DNA of 64,000 bases from Diphasiastrum complanatum (taxonomy: Eukaryota > Streptophyta > Lycopodiopsida > Lycopodiales > Lycopodiaceae), in contig CM055097.1 of assembly GCA_029204225.1 (NCBI GenBank), forward strand, positions 31,073,599-31,137,598, given 5' to 3'. Position numbers and translations under genes: made by a program. The notes under the pieces are model-generated. The model was not told the DNA's origin and made no database searches. It saw only the letters and a list, made by a program, of their open reading frames with translations. Positions 44,231 to 58,213 of this stretch are shown piece by piece (positions within the stretch are counted from its first letter, which is position 1; each line of letters opens with the position of its first letter).

Positions 44231-44923
44231 TTACTGATTAGTCTCTGGCGTATAGATCATGTAGTATGACGAATGTGTGTCATAGCCAACAAGGTATCCC
44301 TGATCGACTTTCTCATCCAGCTTCTTGCGGGTTTTGTCAAGAATGTGTGCATATGCTACACATTTGAAGACTTGAACATGAGCCAAATTCGGCTTGCTTC
44401 TCCACCATACCTCATGTGGGGTAGTATGAGAAACACCTAATTTGCCTGTCTTGTTCTGCAGGCAGGTGGATGTAGCTACTGCTTTAGCCCATAGTGATCT
44501 TGATGTCTTTGAGTAGGCCATCATGCATCTTGTTGCCTCCATGAGAGTTCGGTTCTTTCTCTCAGCTACACCGTTATGTTGTGGTGTATAGGTTGTTGTC
44601 TTCCTGTGAAGGATGCCTCGACTTGTACATAAGTTGGTAAAATGGCTGGAGAGGTATTCTCCACCTCTATCAGTTTTGATCTGCTTGACTTTCTTCTTTG
44701 TCCACTTCTCAGCCCAGTTCACATACTCTGTAAACTTATCGAGAGCTTCAAACTTGTTGTGGATGAAGTAGACAACAACAAAATTACTATAATCATCAAT
44801 GAAGGTGATATAATATCTTGGACCTCCAACAAAGGGCACATCAAATCCACAAATGATGGAGTGTATCAATTCCAGAAGCTCTGTCACTCTAAAGGAATCC
44901 CTGATAAACGGTGTACTCAACAT
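44231..44923 (-). pseudogene. Copia integrase of element T
   Basis: The 230-codon frame begins in the integrase core: LIHSIICGFDVPFVGGPRYY, ITFIDDYSNFVVVYFIHNKF, then VKQIKTDRGGEYLSSHF and TPQHNGVAERKNRTLMEATR. The second Asp (TDRGGEY) and Glu (AERKNRT) are present; the first Asp position reads IICGF instead of DVCGP. The C-terminal part includes AVATSTCLQNKTGKLGVSHT and GYLVGYDTHSSYYMIYTPET. A stop at 44231 and a short gap precede the next frame. The zinc-binding region lies upstream at 44979-45242. Confidence 0.9.
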
Positions 44924-44978
44924 CTTGCCTTTGTTACATGCATCCGAGATGTCAGGTTCGCATATTTGATGCTTACTC

Positions 44979-45430
44979 CTATGAATGCACCATGTTGGCT
45001 TCTTTGTACAGCGCCCTCGGGTTCATGTGACATAGTCTCCTATGCCATAGAACGTCCGTTGATTCAAGTTGATGATCTTGCTTTGTCGGTATGCATACCT
45101 TTAGGTGATACAGGTTGCCTTTTCGTCTTCCTTGAGTGATGAGAGTACTGGTGCTGGCATCAATCACATTGCATGTCTCATCGGTGAATGTCACTCGCAT
45201 GCCCGCATTTGATATCCTTGCAACTGATAGTAGTACATGCATGCATGCATCAGAATATTATGGAAAATTTTCAGCTTTTAGTTCAAAAACTGTCAAACTT
45301 CCGATAGCCATATCTTTCTCTATAGGCACCAAATTGGTCGCTGTAAAGCATAGTACAGAGGGAGAGTAGGTCTACAAGACACTTGCCATGTCACCCTGCC
45401 ACCTAGTCTTCACATGTGCGATCTGTAAAT
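44979..45430 (-). pseudogene. Copia protease end and GAG-pre-integrase of element T
   Basis: On the minus strand LLSVARISNAGMRVTFTDET and GNLYHLKVCIPTK lead into the GAG-pre-integrase motif LWHRRLCHMNPRALYKEANM. Upstream, with one stop near 45258, a diverged stretch (LVPIEKDMAIGSLTVFELKA) is probably the protease end. No D(S/T)G motif and no gag were found; the coding part appears cut off at about 45430. Between 44924 and 44978 the CXXC part of the zinc-binding domain is altered. Confidence 0.78.
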
Positions 45431-45469
45431 GACCAAAATTCAGGTAGGAGGGCATACTTTTTCAAGGTT

Positions 45470-45810
45470 GAAATCACAAAAAACCATCAAAAACTCCATT
45501 GATTTTCATCAAATCCTATGGAGAAAATCCATAATCATGATCAATAGGCTGAAAGTACACCGAATTCAGAGAAGCCACCTACTTGGAGGTCAATTCCACC
45601 ACCTGAAAGTAACAAGCAAGGAGAAACTGCCAAAAAGCTGGGAAAAAACAAGAAGTAGCTCCACCTTCCGATTGATGCAAAGCCTTGCTCTGATACCACT
45701 GTGATGATCGCCTAGTGAAGATCCGACTAGGTGGTGTGGATCTTTCCTAGTTGCTTGTTCTGAGGACAAAACTTGATTAAGGGGGGAAGAATGTTATGTC
45801 CATGTCCAGT
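45470..45810 (+). repeat. Duplicated LTR-element 3'-end segment, copy 1
   Basis: It matches 46027-46368. It runs from AAATCACAAAAAACCATC to a gypsy-like end: GAGGACAAAACTTGATTAAG, then GGGGGGAAGAATG followed by TTATGTCCATGTCC. Purine tract plus TG is the usual polypurine-tract/LTR border of gypsy chromoviruses. GCTCTGATACCACTG (45690) also resembles an antisense PBS. Confidence 0.7.
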
Positions 45811-46026
45811 ATGTGGGATTCGGAATAATTCTTGACATGGATAGCCGGTCACTCTAGTATATGTGGTTTTTAGTTATGCCTTGTCATTCTGGGCACCCTT
45901 TTGACTACCGACATGCAATCATTAGATCCAATCAATAATGACCGTAAAACAACAAGTAGAATTTGAAAAGCATACTAGATTAGTAGCAATGATAAATTCC
46001 AAGCAAAAATTTCCAATTCTAGGTGA

Positions 46027-46368
46027 AAAATCACAAAAAAATCATCAAAAATCCTTTGATTTCCATCAAATCCTATGGAGAAAATTCATAATCATGATCA
46101 ATAGGCTGAAAGTACACCAAATTTAGAGAAGCCACCTACTTGGAGGTCAATTCCACCATCTGAAAGTAACAAGCAAGGAGAAACCACCAAAAAGCTAGGA
46201 AAAAACAAGAAGCAGCTCCACCTTCCGATTGATGCAAAGCCTTGTTCTGATACCGCTATGATGATAGCCTAGTGAAGATCTGACTAGGTGGTGTGGATCT
46301 TCCCTAGTTGCTCATTTTGAGGACAGAACTTGATTAAGGGGCGAAGAATGTTACGTCCATGTCCCGCA
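46027..46368 (+). repeat. Duplicated LTR-element 3'-end segment, copy 2
   Basis: Second copy, 557 bp downstream of the first, same orientation, ending GGGGCGAAGAATGTTACGTCC. The duplication with about 220 bp between copies may represent two LTR-flanking segments around a solo LTR. Confidence 0.7.
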
Positions 46369-47130
46369 TGTGAAACCCTAAACATGACTGATTGGAAGCC
46401 ATCTATTACATCGTGTGAAGTTGGTAAGAAATTGTCTCGCCTTGATGATAGTGGTCAGATTGATGCTACTCTATTTCGTCAACTAGTTGGGAGTTTGATT
46501 TATCTTACCACCATATGTCCTAATATCTATTATGCTATGAGTTTGACTAGCCAATTCATGTCATCACCTACATTGGATTATTGGAAGGCTACAAAGAGGA
46601 TATGGAAGTATGTGAAAGGCACACCCAACCCTGGTTTGATTTATAGAAGATAACATGATTAACCTAGATTACAGGAGTACGTTGATGTTGATTGGGCTAG
46701 TAATATAGATGATATAAGATCAACCATAGGGTATGCTTTCAATTTTGGCCATGGCTATTTTTCATGGTCTAGTAAGAAATATGATACTATATCTCTTTTG
46801 ACCACTAATGTGGAATATAAAGCATTGAGCTCAACAACTCAAGAAGTAGTTTGGCTATGACATTTGTTAGGTGAAATTGGTATGAAACAAACACACTGTA
46901 CTACCACTTTTAGCGATAGCCAAAGCGGGATACAGTTGGCAAAAAATTTTGTATTCCATGCAAGAACAAAGCATATAGAGATAACGTATCACTTTATACA
47001 AGAAAAGCTACAATTTGGGGATGTGAGTGTGGTTGATTGTATCACTACATTGCAACTAGGTGATGTGTTTAGAAATCTTTGGAAAAGGACAAGTTTGAGA
47101 CTTTTGGGACTAAGCTTGGAGTGGAAGTAG
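46369..47130 (+). pseudogene. Copia RNase H fragment
   Basis: The sequence reads FRQLVGSLIYLTTICPNIYY, AMSLTSQFMSSPTLDYWKAT, KRIWKYVKGTPNPGLIY, a stop, YVDVDWASNIDDIRSTIGYA, then a second frame TTFSDSQSGIQLAKNFVFHA with RTKHIEITYHFIQEKL and ending in a diverged TTLQLGDVF. These are the connection and RNase H blocks of a copia element different from T and U. No RT, integrase or gag lies upstream; a gypsy-like end piece adjoins directly. Stops at about 46652 and 46858 make it a pseudogene. Confidence 0.88.
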
Positions 47131-48000
47131 TTACATGAAGTGCAAAGGACAAGTTGTGAGATAGAAAAACTTACTTTTCCATTTTACTTGTGATACTTTA
47201 GTGTAAGATATTTTTATTCCTAGAAGTTATGCTATCATGGAGGCATGTTCCATGAATGTTATTATCATTTTTTGTAGAAATGCTAATGTTTGAGGAAGAG
47301 AGTTAAAAATGACAAACATTAACCGTTTCTTTTACGTTCCATTTTCTCTCTCTAGGCTCTAGATTGATGGGCTATAGCCTAGTAAGGCCTATTAGGTATA
47401 TAACTTGTAATTATTGCTTTTGTCAAGTTAGTTGATGCTTGTGTGGAGAGTTACTCCAAGTGTTCTTGTTTTCTGTTGTTTTTATTGTTTGGTGGGTTAT
47501 ACTAGTTTAAGAATCATCTTTATTAGTGAAGTAGAGGCATGATGTAATTACATGAACCGTGCATCCAAATGGCAGGCCCATATTTCCTACAAAGGTAAAA
47601 CGGTGTGTTAAAAACCTATAACATTCACTGGTTTTAGGGTATTGGCCCATAATACCAGTGATTTTGTGTAAGTTTTTAATTTGGTAAGTTATAAAAATGA
47701 AATACGGTTTCTATAAGAATGATTGTTTTATGGTTTTGAAATGTCTATCTTCATCATCACACTGTATGCATGTATGGTAGTGCAGTATGTGGATGGAATG
47801 TCACCACTTTGATCTCTAGATAGGACTCTTGGGGGAGGGGGGGATGCTTAAAAACCTCACCTTCTTATATGACATGCATCCACATACTCTTGAGTCTCTT
47901 GGTTAGTAGCATTTAGTTGCTATATAGTAGTTGCACCTATTAGATAGTAGACTTGCATACACAAACTATGTGAATTAAATCTCTTATCTTTCGTTATTCA
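47131..48000. other. Possible LTR remnant, no gene
   Basis: Following RNase H, this may hold the 3' LTR of the preceding fragment (TGTGAGATAGAAAAAC at about 47155; TAGGTATATAACTTG TATA-like at about 47395). No matching partner was found. No coding sense. Confidence 0.35.
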
Positions 48001-49145
48001 TGCTTTGTGCATGACATTCCTTTGACATCTTTTGAAGTATTGTCCTTCAAGCTTTGGCTAGTGCAATGCAAGAATAAAAAGCTCCCAAAAGTTTTTTTTT
48101 GTAAATTGGGACTTTTCATGACTTTGACCCAAATGCTTTGGAGCTTTTTTCTCATGTCTCTTCTGTTAAAATTTGGTCATATCAAAGTTTGTATTACACT
48201 TTAGTTTATCTCAGACTAGATTCGAAAGGCTTTGGACTACAATATTCTAGAAACTTATTGAAATTAGGCCATACTAGGTCCTATATGTGAGATTGGCCAT
48301 TATACATTCTTCTTTGCTTAAATCTTGTAGATCTTGTATGTCCCTCCTCCAATAGGTGGCATGTATATTTTTTATCTTACCAGCTCTTTGGCCAAAATAG
48401 CAATATCCCATGTTTGTCAAGGAATTGAGTCTTGTTACCCAAGCACACTTAGCACATCACACCATGTGGGGGTCCCTCTCATATTCATGAAGGCTTCTTT
48501 TCCTTCTCTTGATGTCTGAAGTTCTACTTCGCTCATCCCTACAAAGAATAGATATGACAAGATAAACGAAATGTTGCATTTGTCCCTCGTACCTACCTGT
48601 GAGAACAACCAAAAAAAGTGGAATCTAACTCCAAAGTCAAGTTTTTGAAAGTTATTGTTCATTGAATTTAAAAATTGAGAATGAAAGCCTCACCTTTTTT
48701 TGTTTTTTGACTGGTGCAAGTCAAGGATAAAAAGCTCCCAAAAGATTTTGCCTAATTTGTAAATTGGGACTTTTCATGACTTTGACCCAAATGCTTTGGA
48801 GTTTTTCCCTCATGTGGGCCTACCTTGAACTTGCAAAACTTTTGTCTTGTATTAAAATTTGGTCATATCAAAGTTTGTATTACACTTTGGTTTATCTCAA
48901 ACTAGATTCAAAAGTCTTTGGACTACAATGTTTTAGAAACTTATTGAAATGAGGCCATACTAGGTTCTATATGTTAGATTGGTCCCCACAAAAGAATAGA
49001 TATAACAAGATAAAAAAAACATTGCTGCATGTCCCTAGTACCTATCTGTGAGAACAACTGTAAAAAGTGGAACCCAACTCCAAAGTCAAGTCTTTGAAAG
49101 TTGGTGTTCATTGAATCTGAAAATTGAGAATGAAAGCTCCAAGTG
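48001..49145. repeat. Alternating local duplications (two modules, two copies each)
   Basis: Module 1 (AATAAAAAGCTCCCAAAAG, GGGACTTTTCATGACTTTGA, CCATACTAGGT) occurs at about 48070-48295 and 48725-48985. Module 2 (AGAATAGATAT(G/A)ACAAGATAA, CTGTGAGAACAAC, CCAAAGTCAAG, AAAATTGAGAATGAAAGC) occurs at about 48545-48690 and 48990-49140. The order is 1-2-1-2, so a unit of roughly 0.5-0.65 kb was duplicated in tandem and later changed by indels. No coding sense. Confidence 0.85.
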
Positions 49146-49437
49146 TTTGGAGGAACGTGAATACAAATCACTTGAAAGATCAAAAGAGATGAGGTGAGGT
49201 CAGGTGTTTGACTCCAATTCTACACTCATAGGAGGACATACAAGAGAGAGAAAAAGACCTTTTTGGAGAGACACGACAATCTAAATCATTTCAAAGATCA
49301 AAAGTACTTAAAAAAAAACAAGATGCTTAAAATTTTAAAAAATGTGCTAATACAAGATTCAAATACAATATTTAACACCCATATGTAAACACTTTAGAAA
49401 TTTGGCCTTCAATAAATATTGTTGGAGCTTGTCTAGC

Positions 49438-50002
49438 ATGGAGGGCATTGCATCCATAAAAGCTCCAAATTCCTACCGAAGGGCAAGCGTTATGTTCCAA
49501 GCACGAAGTCGGTGTTTATGTTGGGTAAACTCATTGGGTATTGGGTGATCTACGCCCTATGCCAGTGCTCAAGAAAATTGGCAAACCATAGGAATGGAAC
49601 CGGCAAGTTTTCTCAAAAACCGGCATCATAAAATGTATGTCGATTTTTTATACAAGCATATATACCTTTTTATAATAAAAGTTTTCAAAAAATTAAAAAG
49701 TTCTATAAAATGCAAGTTTTTTGAGAATATGGAGGGCATTGCATCCATAAAAGCTCCAAATTCCTACCCAAGGGCAAGCGTTATGTTCCAAGCACGAAGT
49801 CGGTGTTTACGTTGGGTAAACTCATTGGGTATTGGGTGATCTACGCCCTATGCCAGTGCTCAAGAAAATTGGCAAACTATAGGAATGGAACCGACAAGTT
49901 TTCTTAAAAATCGACATCATAAAATGTATGTCAATTTTTTATACAAGCATATATACCTTTTTATAATAAAAGTTCTATAAAATGCAAGTTTTTTGAGAAT
50001 AA
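49438..50002. repeat. Two-copy tandem repeat, unit about 291 bp
   Basis: The unit starts ATGGAGGGCATTGCATCCAT and ends TGCAAGTTTTTTGAGAATA. Copy 2 (from 49730) lacks about 20 bp present in copy 1 (TTTTCAAAAAATTAAAAAG region) but is otherwise nearly identical, so the duplication is recent. Confidence 0.92.
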
Positions 50003-50169
50003 CTCAAAAAAGGTTTGTGGAGCACTCTTTTATGCCAAGGGGCAAGGCCATCTGAACTTTATGCCATACAAAAATAGGTATATGAAATTTAAACAAGGGT
50101 TGTGGACGCTCACATTGGGGACCAATACTAAAGTTTCCTGAAAGCTATCATATATTATATTATACGTAG

Positions 50170-50224
<55 letters not shown>
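50170..50224. repeat. (TA)n microsatellite
   Basis: This is an almost pure TA run interrupted once by TG near 50181. Confidence 0.95.
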
Positions 50225-50225
<1 letters not shown>

Positions 50226-50389
50226 CTACTGCATGCCTGTCGACATGTAGCACAACGGCGGCGATCTGACCCACGCAAAGCCATGCAGCGAGCGAGAGTA
50301 CGTCTTTTTGTCAATCACTCTCTATTCATTCGCTTTCATCATGCAATTTACGCAAACTGAACGTCTCCTGTAATCTGCATGTTGTATAG

Positions 50390-50390
50390 T

Positions 50391-50433
<43 letters not shown>

Positions 50434-50461
50434 TTGCGTATATATGCATGCATGCATGCAT
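50390..50461. repeat. Compound (TA)n(TG)n and GCAT microsatellite
   Basis: A TA run (50390-50415) passes into a TG run (to about 50433), then TATATGCATGCATGCATGCA. Confidence 0.95.
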
Positions 50462-52197
<1,736 letters not shown>

Positions 52198-52199
<2 letters not shown>

Positions 52200-53018
52200 G
52201 TAGTTATTTTTACTCCAAAAACCCTAGTTTCATAAAAACATGTTACTTCACGCTTTTCAATTGAAGGTTACATTACACACATTTTACAAGAACCTCAAAT
52301 TTTCTTGCCTTTAAACCAATATGTATCATGGCATATATTAAAACACAAGTGTTCATTTATGAAATTTCAGTGACTAGGTTTGTTAAAACCCTAAACCAAA
52401 ATACCTAAATCTCATTCGGCCATTGTTAACATTCTTTAGTATTTTTCCTCAAAAATCTAATTTCTTAAAAACCTTATCTCTTCACACTTTTAATTATAAA
52501 GGTTGCATTGCAATTTGCAAGAAGCTAAACAACTCGAAACCCTTAACTCTTCATGCTTTTTGTTTTGAAGGCCGCATTTATACATGGTTTCAAAGAGATT
52601 CAAATAACCATGAGAGAGAATATATCTATAACGATCGCCAAGTGAAGATCTTCAAGAATCCTATCACATGCGAACCAAAAGGACACTTGTGGAGCATGTT
52701 GACTGACATAGGAGAAAAATTTTCCGGCATCTTGAACCCTGGCAACTTTGACCGTATGGACCCTGTTGGATAAGGTGCAATTTGCATCAATTGGGCGACC
52801 GTCACCTAGAATTTATAATTATGAACAAATTCAGCAATTTGATCAGCCACAACATCCACCAGCTCAAGCGACGAATGTGGTCCCTGTGTTTGGTGTGATT
52901 GTTCCAACACATCCTGAGTGACTTTGGCCATCTAGCCAATGTCGAGATTAACAACCCAACTTGGTCCGACGTCTTCAACACCTTCCTCTCGGATTATCAC
53001 CTTCCTTTTTGCCTTATG
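52198..53018. other. Possible gag-related remnant
   Basis: The plus strand has a frame at 52423-52773 ending in FKNPITCEPKGHLWSMLTDI and GEKFSGILNPGNFD, followed in another frame by a Gln/Pro-rich string, YNYEQIQQFDQPQHPPAQAT. This resembles capsid-type gag composition but no family motif is present, and the minus strand is the side used by the neighbouring gag fragment. Direction and nature are unresolved. Confidence 0.3.
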
Positions 53019-53490
53019 TCAAGTGACCGCTTGTACATCAGTTAATGGTGGTTCTTCCACTATGATCACCTGTACGGGTGCCTGTTGCTTAGGGCCAATC
53101 ATCCCACCAAGGTTCTGAGGTGGAGGTTGTGTGACATTTTGATCATTGAACCGATTATTAAGCCTTGGTGGTGGCAAACCCCTTTCTAAGTTACCGACAC
53201 ACTGGCGATGATATAATACACAATTAAAATAATAGTGACCCCTATAACTGCAAAAATTGCAGACGTCATCTGGCAAATCTGGTCGGTAATGCACTTGCCA
53301 TTACAATGGCCATGGCTGCATCTGATTACCCTGTTGATAATGAGCTTGATACTGCTGCAGCGACATCAGCTGTTGTTGTTGATACGATGCCTGCTGATGT
53401 TGCAATTGGGGCTGTGGTTGTTGTGGTTGATGGTGTTGCTTTTGCACTGCAAATGCTCCTACGGTTCGCACCGCCTACAAACGCTGGTAG
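53019..53490 (-). pseudogene. Gln-rich gypsy-type gag fragment with zinc knuckle
   Basis: On the minus strand a frame reads VQKQHHQPQQPQPQLQHQQA and YQQQQLMSLQQYQAHYQQGN, one TAA, then DVCNFCSYRGHYYFNCVLYH (a CX2CX4HX4C knuckle) and RGLPPPRLNN, ending IIVEEPPLTDVQAVT. Gln-rich sequence before a knuckle is common in plant gypsy gag. No protease, RT or capsid part is attached. At about 53520-53600 it borders the truncated integrase of copia S, also on the minus strand; the junction is not resolved. Confidence 0.7.
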
Positions 53491-53601
53491 TAATTTGTCC
53501 AATGACATGATAGCACAATAGTGTGTACCCATGGGACATTCATTAATGTAATGTCCTTCTTAATTACAATTTTGGCAAGAACGGATATTCCCTTGTCGGA
53601 A

Positions 53602-54979
53602 CTATGTAATAATGACATCCTTAGTAGTTGTTGGTGGTGGTTCACTAGATTTCTGTTTAATGAAATAAACAACTGTTCTTTTGGAGACTTTGTCAATAAA
53701 GGTAATGAAGTAGTTTGCATCTAGCAATGAGGGAGTTTGCATAGATCCACAGAAATTTGTATGAACAACATCTAACAAATCTTTTGGTGCATGCATATGG
53801 TTTGATCTAAAAAGAAACCTAGTCTGCTTTTCAAAAATGCAGCTATGACAGACAGGGAGATCGACCTTACCAGAAGGATAGTCGAGATCAAGGACCATGG
53901 ATTGTTTGGTCATGTTCAAAATAGATGCATGATCTATACCATAGTAATGCTTTATTGACTAGAATAGAGGTTTTCAAGGCTTGACTAGACTCAGAATAAC
54001 AGTGTGCCAATCTATATAAATAACCTTGTCTCTTGCCGAGTGCAAGGATCTTATCACTCCTATCAATGATTCTGCATTGATCAGATTCAAATTCTACCTT
54101 ATGACCTAAATATGTAATTCTACTCACTGATAACAAATTTGTAGAGAGTTTAGGAACATATAAAATCTTTGATAGTAATTTGAGTTGATCATGTTGGAAT
54201 CACAATCTTACAGTACCTTGACTTTCAATAGTGTGAGTACTATTGTCACCAAGATAAACAAATTTCTTCGTGATATAAGGAGTGTAGGAGTTGAAGATCT
54301 CACGTTGATTGGTCATATGGTGAGTTGTTCCAGAATCCAGAAACTATGAATCATCCAAAAATGCGCTTTGATCTTTGACCATGAATGCGCCTTCATCCAC
54401 TTCGACCTAGGGAGATGATGAGACTGTGTTTGCTTGTTGATCAGGTTGCTTGGCTGCGTTCTTCGCTTGAAGAATTTGGCAATCCTTGATCTCATGGCTA
54501 TTGCGCTTGCAATACCTGCAAAACATCTTCTTCTTCGACTGTGGATTCAATGATTGTCCTTGACCTTGAGTCTGTTTCTGATTCGTTGCAGCCTTCTTGG
54601 AGCTTTTCTGCTTCTATCGCTTCGAGCCTTTGTTGATAGAGCGTGAGAGGAGGAAGTAGACAAAGTGTCTCGACTTCTTCTATTGTCATCTTGCAGCAAC
54701 ATAGTGATAACTCTAGTAAGAGTTAAATTTGAGTGTGTCGATATGATCATCACCCAGTTCTCATATGTAGAGGGCAAGCTTGAAAGCAATGTCATAATTG
54801 CATCTTGATCATCTATGACTAATCTGACAGCGGCCATCTGTTGCAAAAGTTTCTTAAATTGGTTAATGTGACATCACCAGTAGACATTTTGAATGTGAAA
54901 AATTTCCTTCGTAGATGTAACTTAGTAGTTACATCCTTCACGTCATATAGTGAGTTCAAAATGTCCCAAACGTCTCTTG
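53602..54979 (-). pseudogene. Copia element S: gag end, protease, GAG-pre, start of integrase
   Basis: This is the 3' continuation of the gag at 62391-62144, separated by element W. From 54979 downward: gag motif VWDILNSLYDVKDVTTKLH, LRRKFFTFKM, then SLPSTYENWVMIISTHSNLT. The zinc knuckle CRYCKRNSHEIKDC is at about 54520, the protease FLDSGTTHHMT at about 54345, then KILYVPKLSTNLLSVSRITY, with GAG-pre and CHSCIFEKQTR at about 53850. Integrase starts LLDVVHTNFCGSM and ends after KVSKRTVVYFIKQK at about 53615. In-frame stops are scattered. RT and RNase H are missing: the element is cut off at its integrase. Confidence 0.88.
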
Positions 54980-55749
<770 letters not shown>

Positions 55750-55750
55750 A

Positions 55751-55768
55751 TGGCGCTGTTGCCAGAGA
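55751..55768 (+). other. Element W primer-binding site, diverged
   Basis: TGGCGCTGTTGCCAGAGA starts one base after the LTR end, matching the Z PBS TGGCGCCGTTGCCGGGGA at 15 of 18 bases. Confidence 0.8.
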
Positions 55769-58145
55769 CGCCACACACTCGTTTCGCCGCATAGCTTTCT
55801 CACTCTCTTCCTCTTTTCCTCTATCTCTCTCTTTCTTCTCTCTCATCATTTTTTTCATCAAAAAAATCGAATTTTAAGGGTAGAATAATGTGAGTAGTGT
55901 TAATTTTTGCCATTTTTTTGTTTGTTAGCACTGTAAGGAGAGATTGAGGGGTGGGAGGATCAAATCCAAGCACCAATCCCTTCGTTAATCCATAAAATCC
56001 ATAAAAATCAGAAAAAAAGCTAAAAATAAGTTTTTGGAGGGAAAAAGAGAGCCAAAATCCCATCAAATTTTGATTTCTCAAAAACCAACAAGAACTAGCT
56101 CCCGGGTACTGTCACAGACCTGCATAGAAGCCTGTGAAGGTAACTTCCCAATAGATTTTGAAAAAACAGAGAAAAACCCAAAAAAATTCAAACATCCTTT
56201 GTAAAAATTGATTTTTTTTTTCAAAACTCAAACCTAACCTTCGTAGAGCTCTCTGAAGTTCCATCTCACTGAGACAAGGACACAAAGAAGTCTGCGAGAG
56301 TTAGATCCAAAAAACGTGTCCTTGGGAAGGTTCCCAAGAGCAAAAAATGGCCTAGAACCTTCTCAGACAATTTTTTTTTGAGTTTCCTTGGGAAGTAACC
56401 TTCATAGAGCTCTTTGAAGTTCCATCTCACTGAGATAAGGACATAGAAAAGTCTGCGAGAGTTAGATCCCAAAAAAATTGCCCCTGTGAAGGTTCCCAAG
56501 AGCAAAAAGTGGCTAGAACCTTCTCAGATAGCAAATTTTTGAGTTATCTTGGAAAGTAACTCTCACAGCTTGGTAAGCAAGTGGATCTGACTCAGATACA
56601 AGTACATACCAGCCTGCGAAGATTAGTTCCCAAAAAATCTCAAAATCTGGCCAAAAAACTCCAAAAGAATGCAGTTTTAGCAAGATTTTTTGAGTTTCCT
56701 AAAGAGGTAACTCTTGCAGCTTGGTGAGCAGTTGAATATGACTGAGATACAAGTGCATACCAGTCTGCAAGGGTTTGTTCCCAGAAAATCCTAAAATTTT
56801 GCAAAAAAACCCCAAAAAATGCACATTTTTCAAGATTTTTTGAGTTTCCTAGGGAAGTAACTCTTGCAGCTTGGTGAGCAGCTGAATCTGACTGAGATAC
56901 AAGTGCATACAAGTTTGCAAGGGTTTGTTCCCAGAAAATCCTAAAAGTTTGCAAAAAGACCCCAAAAAATGCACTTTTTTCAAGATTTTCTAAGTTTCCT
57001 TGAGAAGTAACTCTTGCAGCATGGTGAGCAGCTAAATTTGACTGTGATACAAGTGCATACCAGCCTACAAGGGTTTTTTTCCCAGAAACTCCTATAATTT
57101 TGCAAAAAAAACCCCAAAAAATGCACTTTTTTCAAGATTTATTTTGCGTTTCCTTGAGAAGTAACTCTTGAGGCTTGGTGATAAGCTAAATCTGACTGAG
57201 ATACAAGTGCATACCATTTTTTAAGGGTTTTTTTTCCTAGAAAATCATAAAATTTTGCAAAAAAACCCCAAACAAATGCACTTTTTTCAAGATTTTTTAA
57301 GTTTCCTTGGAAAATAGCTCTTGCAGCTTGGTGAGAAGGTGAATCTTACTTAGATACAAGTGTATACCAGTCTAAGAGGGTTCATTCTCAGAAAATCCTA
57401 AAATTTTGCAAAATGTCCTAAAGAAAATGCACTTTTTCCATGATTTTTTTAAGATCTGCTGGGAAATAACCTTTGCAAAGAGTTTCATAGATAGATCTAA
57501 CCAAGATCTGGCTACTGTAAAATTTCTGTAAAGATCCAATGGTTAGATTTAGGAATATCTAAGAAAAGTGCCAAAAAACTGAGTTTTTTCTAGATACCGA
57601 CAAATCTGTCCATCAAGAACACTTGCAGAACTCACATTGTCTAGAAAGGGTCCAAATACAGCTACTATAGGAAGGTTGAAGGTTGGATTCACTCGGATCT
57701 GAAGAAATCTCCAAGAAAAAAAAAACCCCAAAGAAACCAAGAAAAAGGGCTAAAATTACACTATTAGCCAACTGAAACTGATCAGATCTTGTCGAATCTA
57801 GGTTGCAGTCACATTATCCATCAAGATCCAACATCCTTGGACTGAATCAAGTGAATGAACCTCAGAGCGAGCCGATCAATTCCCTCCACATCAATTACTA
57901 TCCATCCATCATTCTTCTGTCCCATCTCTATTCCATCTTCTATCTCCATCTCTGCTAGATAAATCCATTTCTGTCTCTATTCTCATCCATACTGATCCAC
58001 CGTTTGCCGATTCTCTTCTCTTCTTCTTTTTCTTCTTCTTCTTCTCCATCTCCCAAAAAAAAAAAAAGTTGGAACACCAGAGTCATTGAGCAGACCTTGA
58101 AGCAAGTCACCAACCAGCTACTTTGCGACATTCTAGTGCTAAACT
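55769..58145 (+). mobile_element. Element W leader
   Basis: Long non-coding leader matching X (13625-14770) and partly Z. It includes CTCACTGAGACAAGGACACA (56260) and again with small changes at 56428, then the tandem modules at 56530-57450. Near 58015 a TTCTTCTTCTTCTTC tract precedes a frame with TLKQVTNQLLCDILVLNYGD, probably the true gag start region before a frameshift. Confidence 0.75.
56530..57450 (+). repeat. About six tandem modules of 140-165 bp in the W leader
   Basis: The phrase AACTCTTGCAGCTTGGTGAG recurs, sometimes altered, at about 56540, 56707, 56850, 57008, 57163 and 57312. Each copy is followed by CTGAGATACAAGTGCATACC and CAAGGGTTTGTTCCCAGAAA plus A-rich sequence. X has two copies. 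Confidence 0.92.
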
Positions 58146-58213
58146 ATGGAGACCGCCCTTGTAGGATTATCGAAATTAAAAGAGTTCCCTGTTGAAACAA
58201 TCCAAGACTACAT
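58146..58213 (+). pseudogene. Element W gag, 5' part
   Basis: From ATG 58146 this matches X at 14771 (GGAGA(C/T)CGCCCTTGTAG, ATCGAAATTAAA). It is interrupted after GACTACAT by the insert at 58214 and continues at 59564. The gag frame is already shifted upstream, so this copy was not producing an intact protein. Confidence 0.8.

Noticed and set aside
52385-52400. Telomere-like AAACCCTAAACC string
   Set aside because: Occurs singly in AT-rich sequence; no tandem telomere array.
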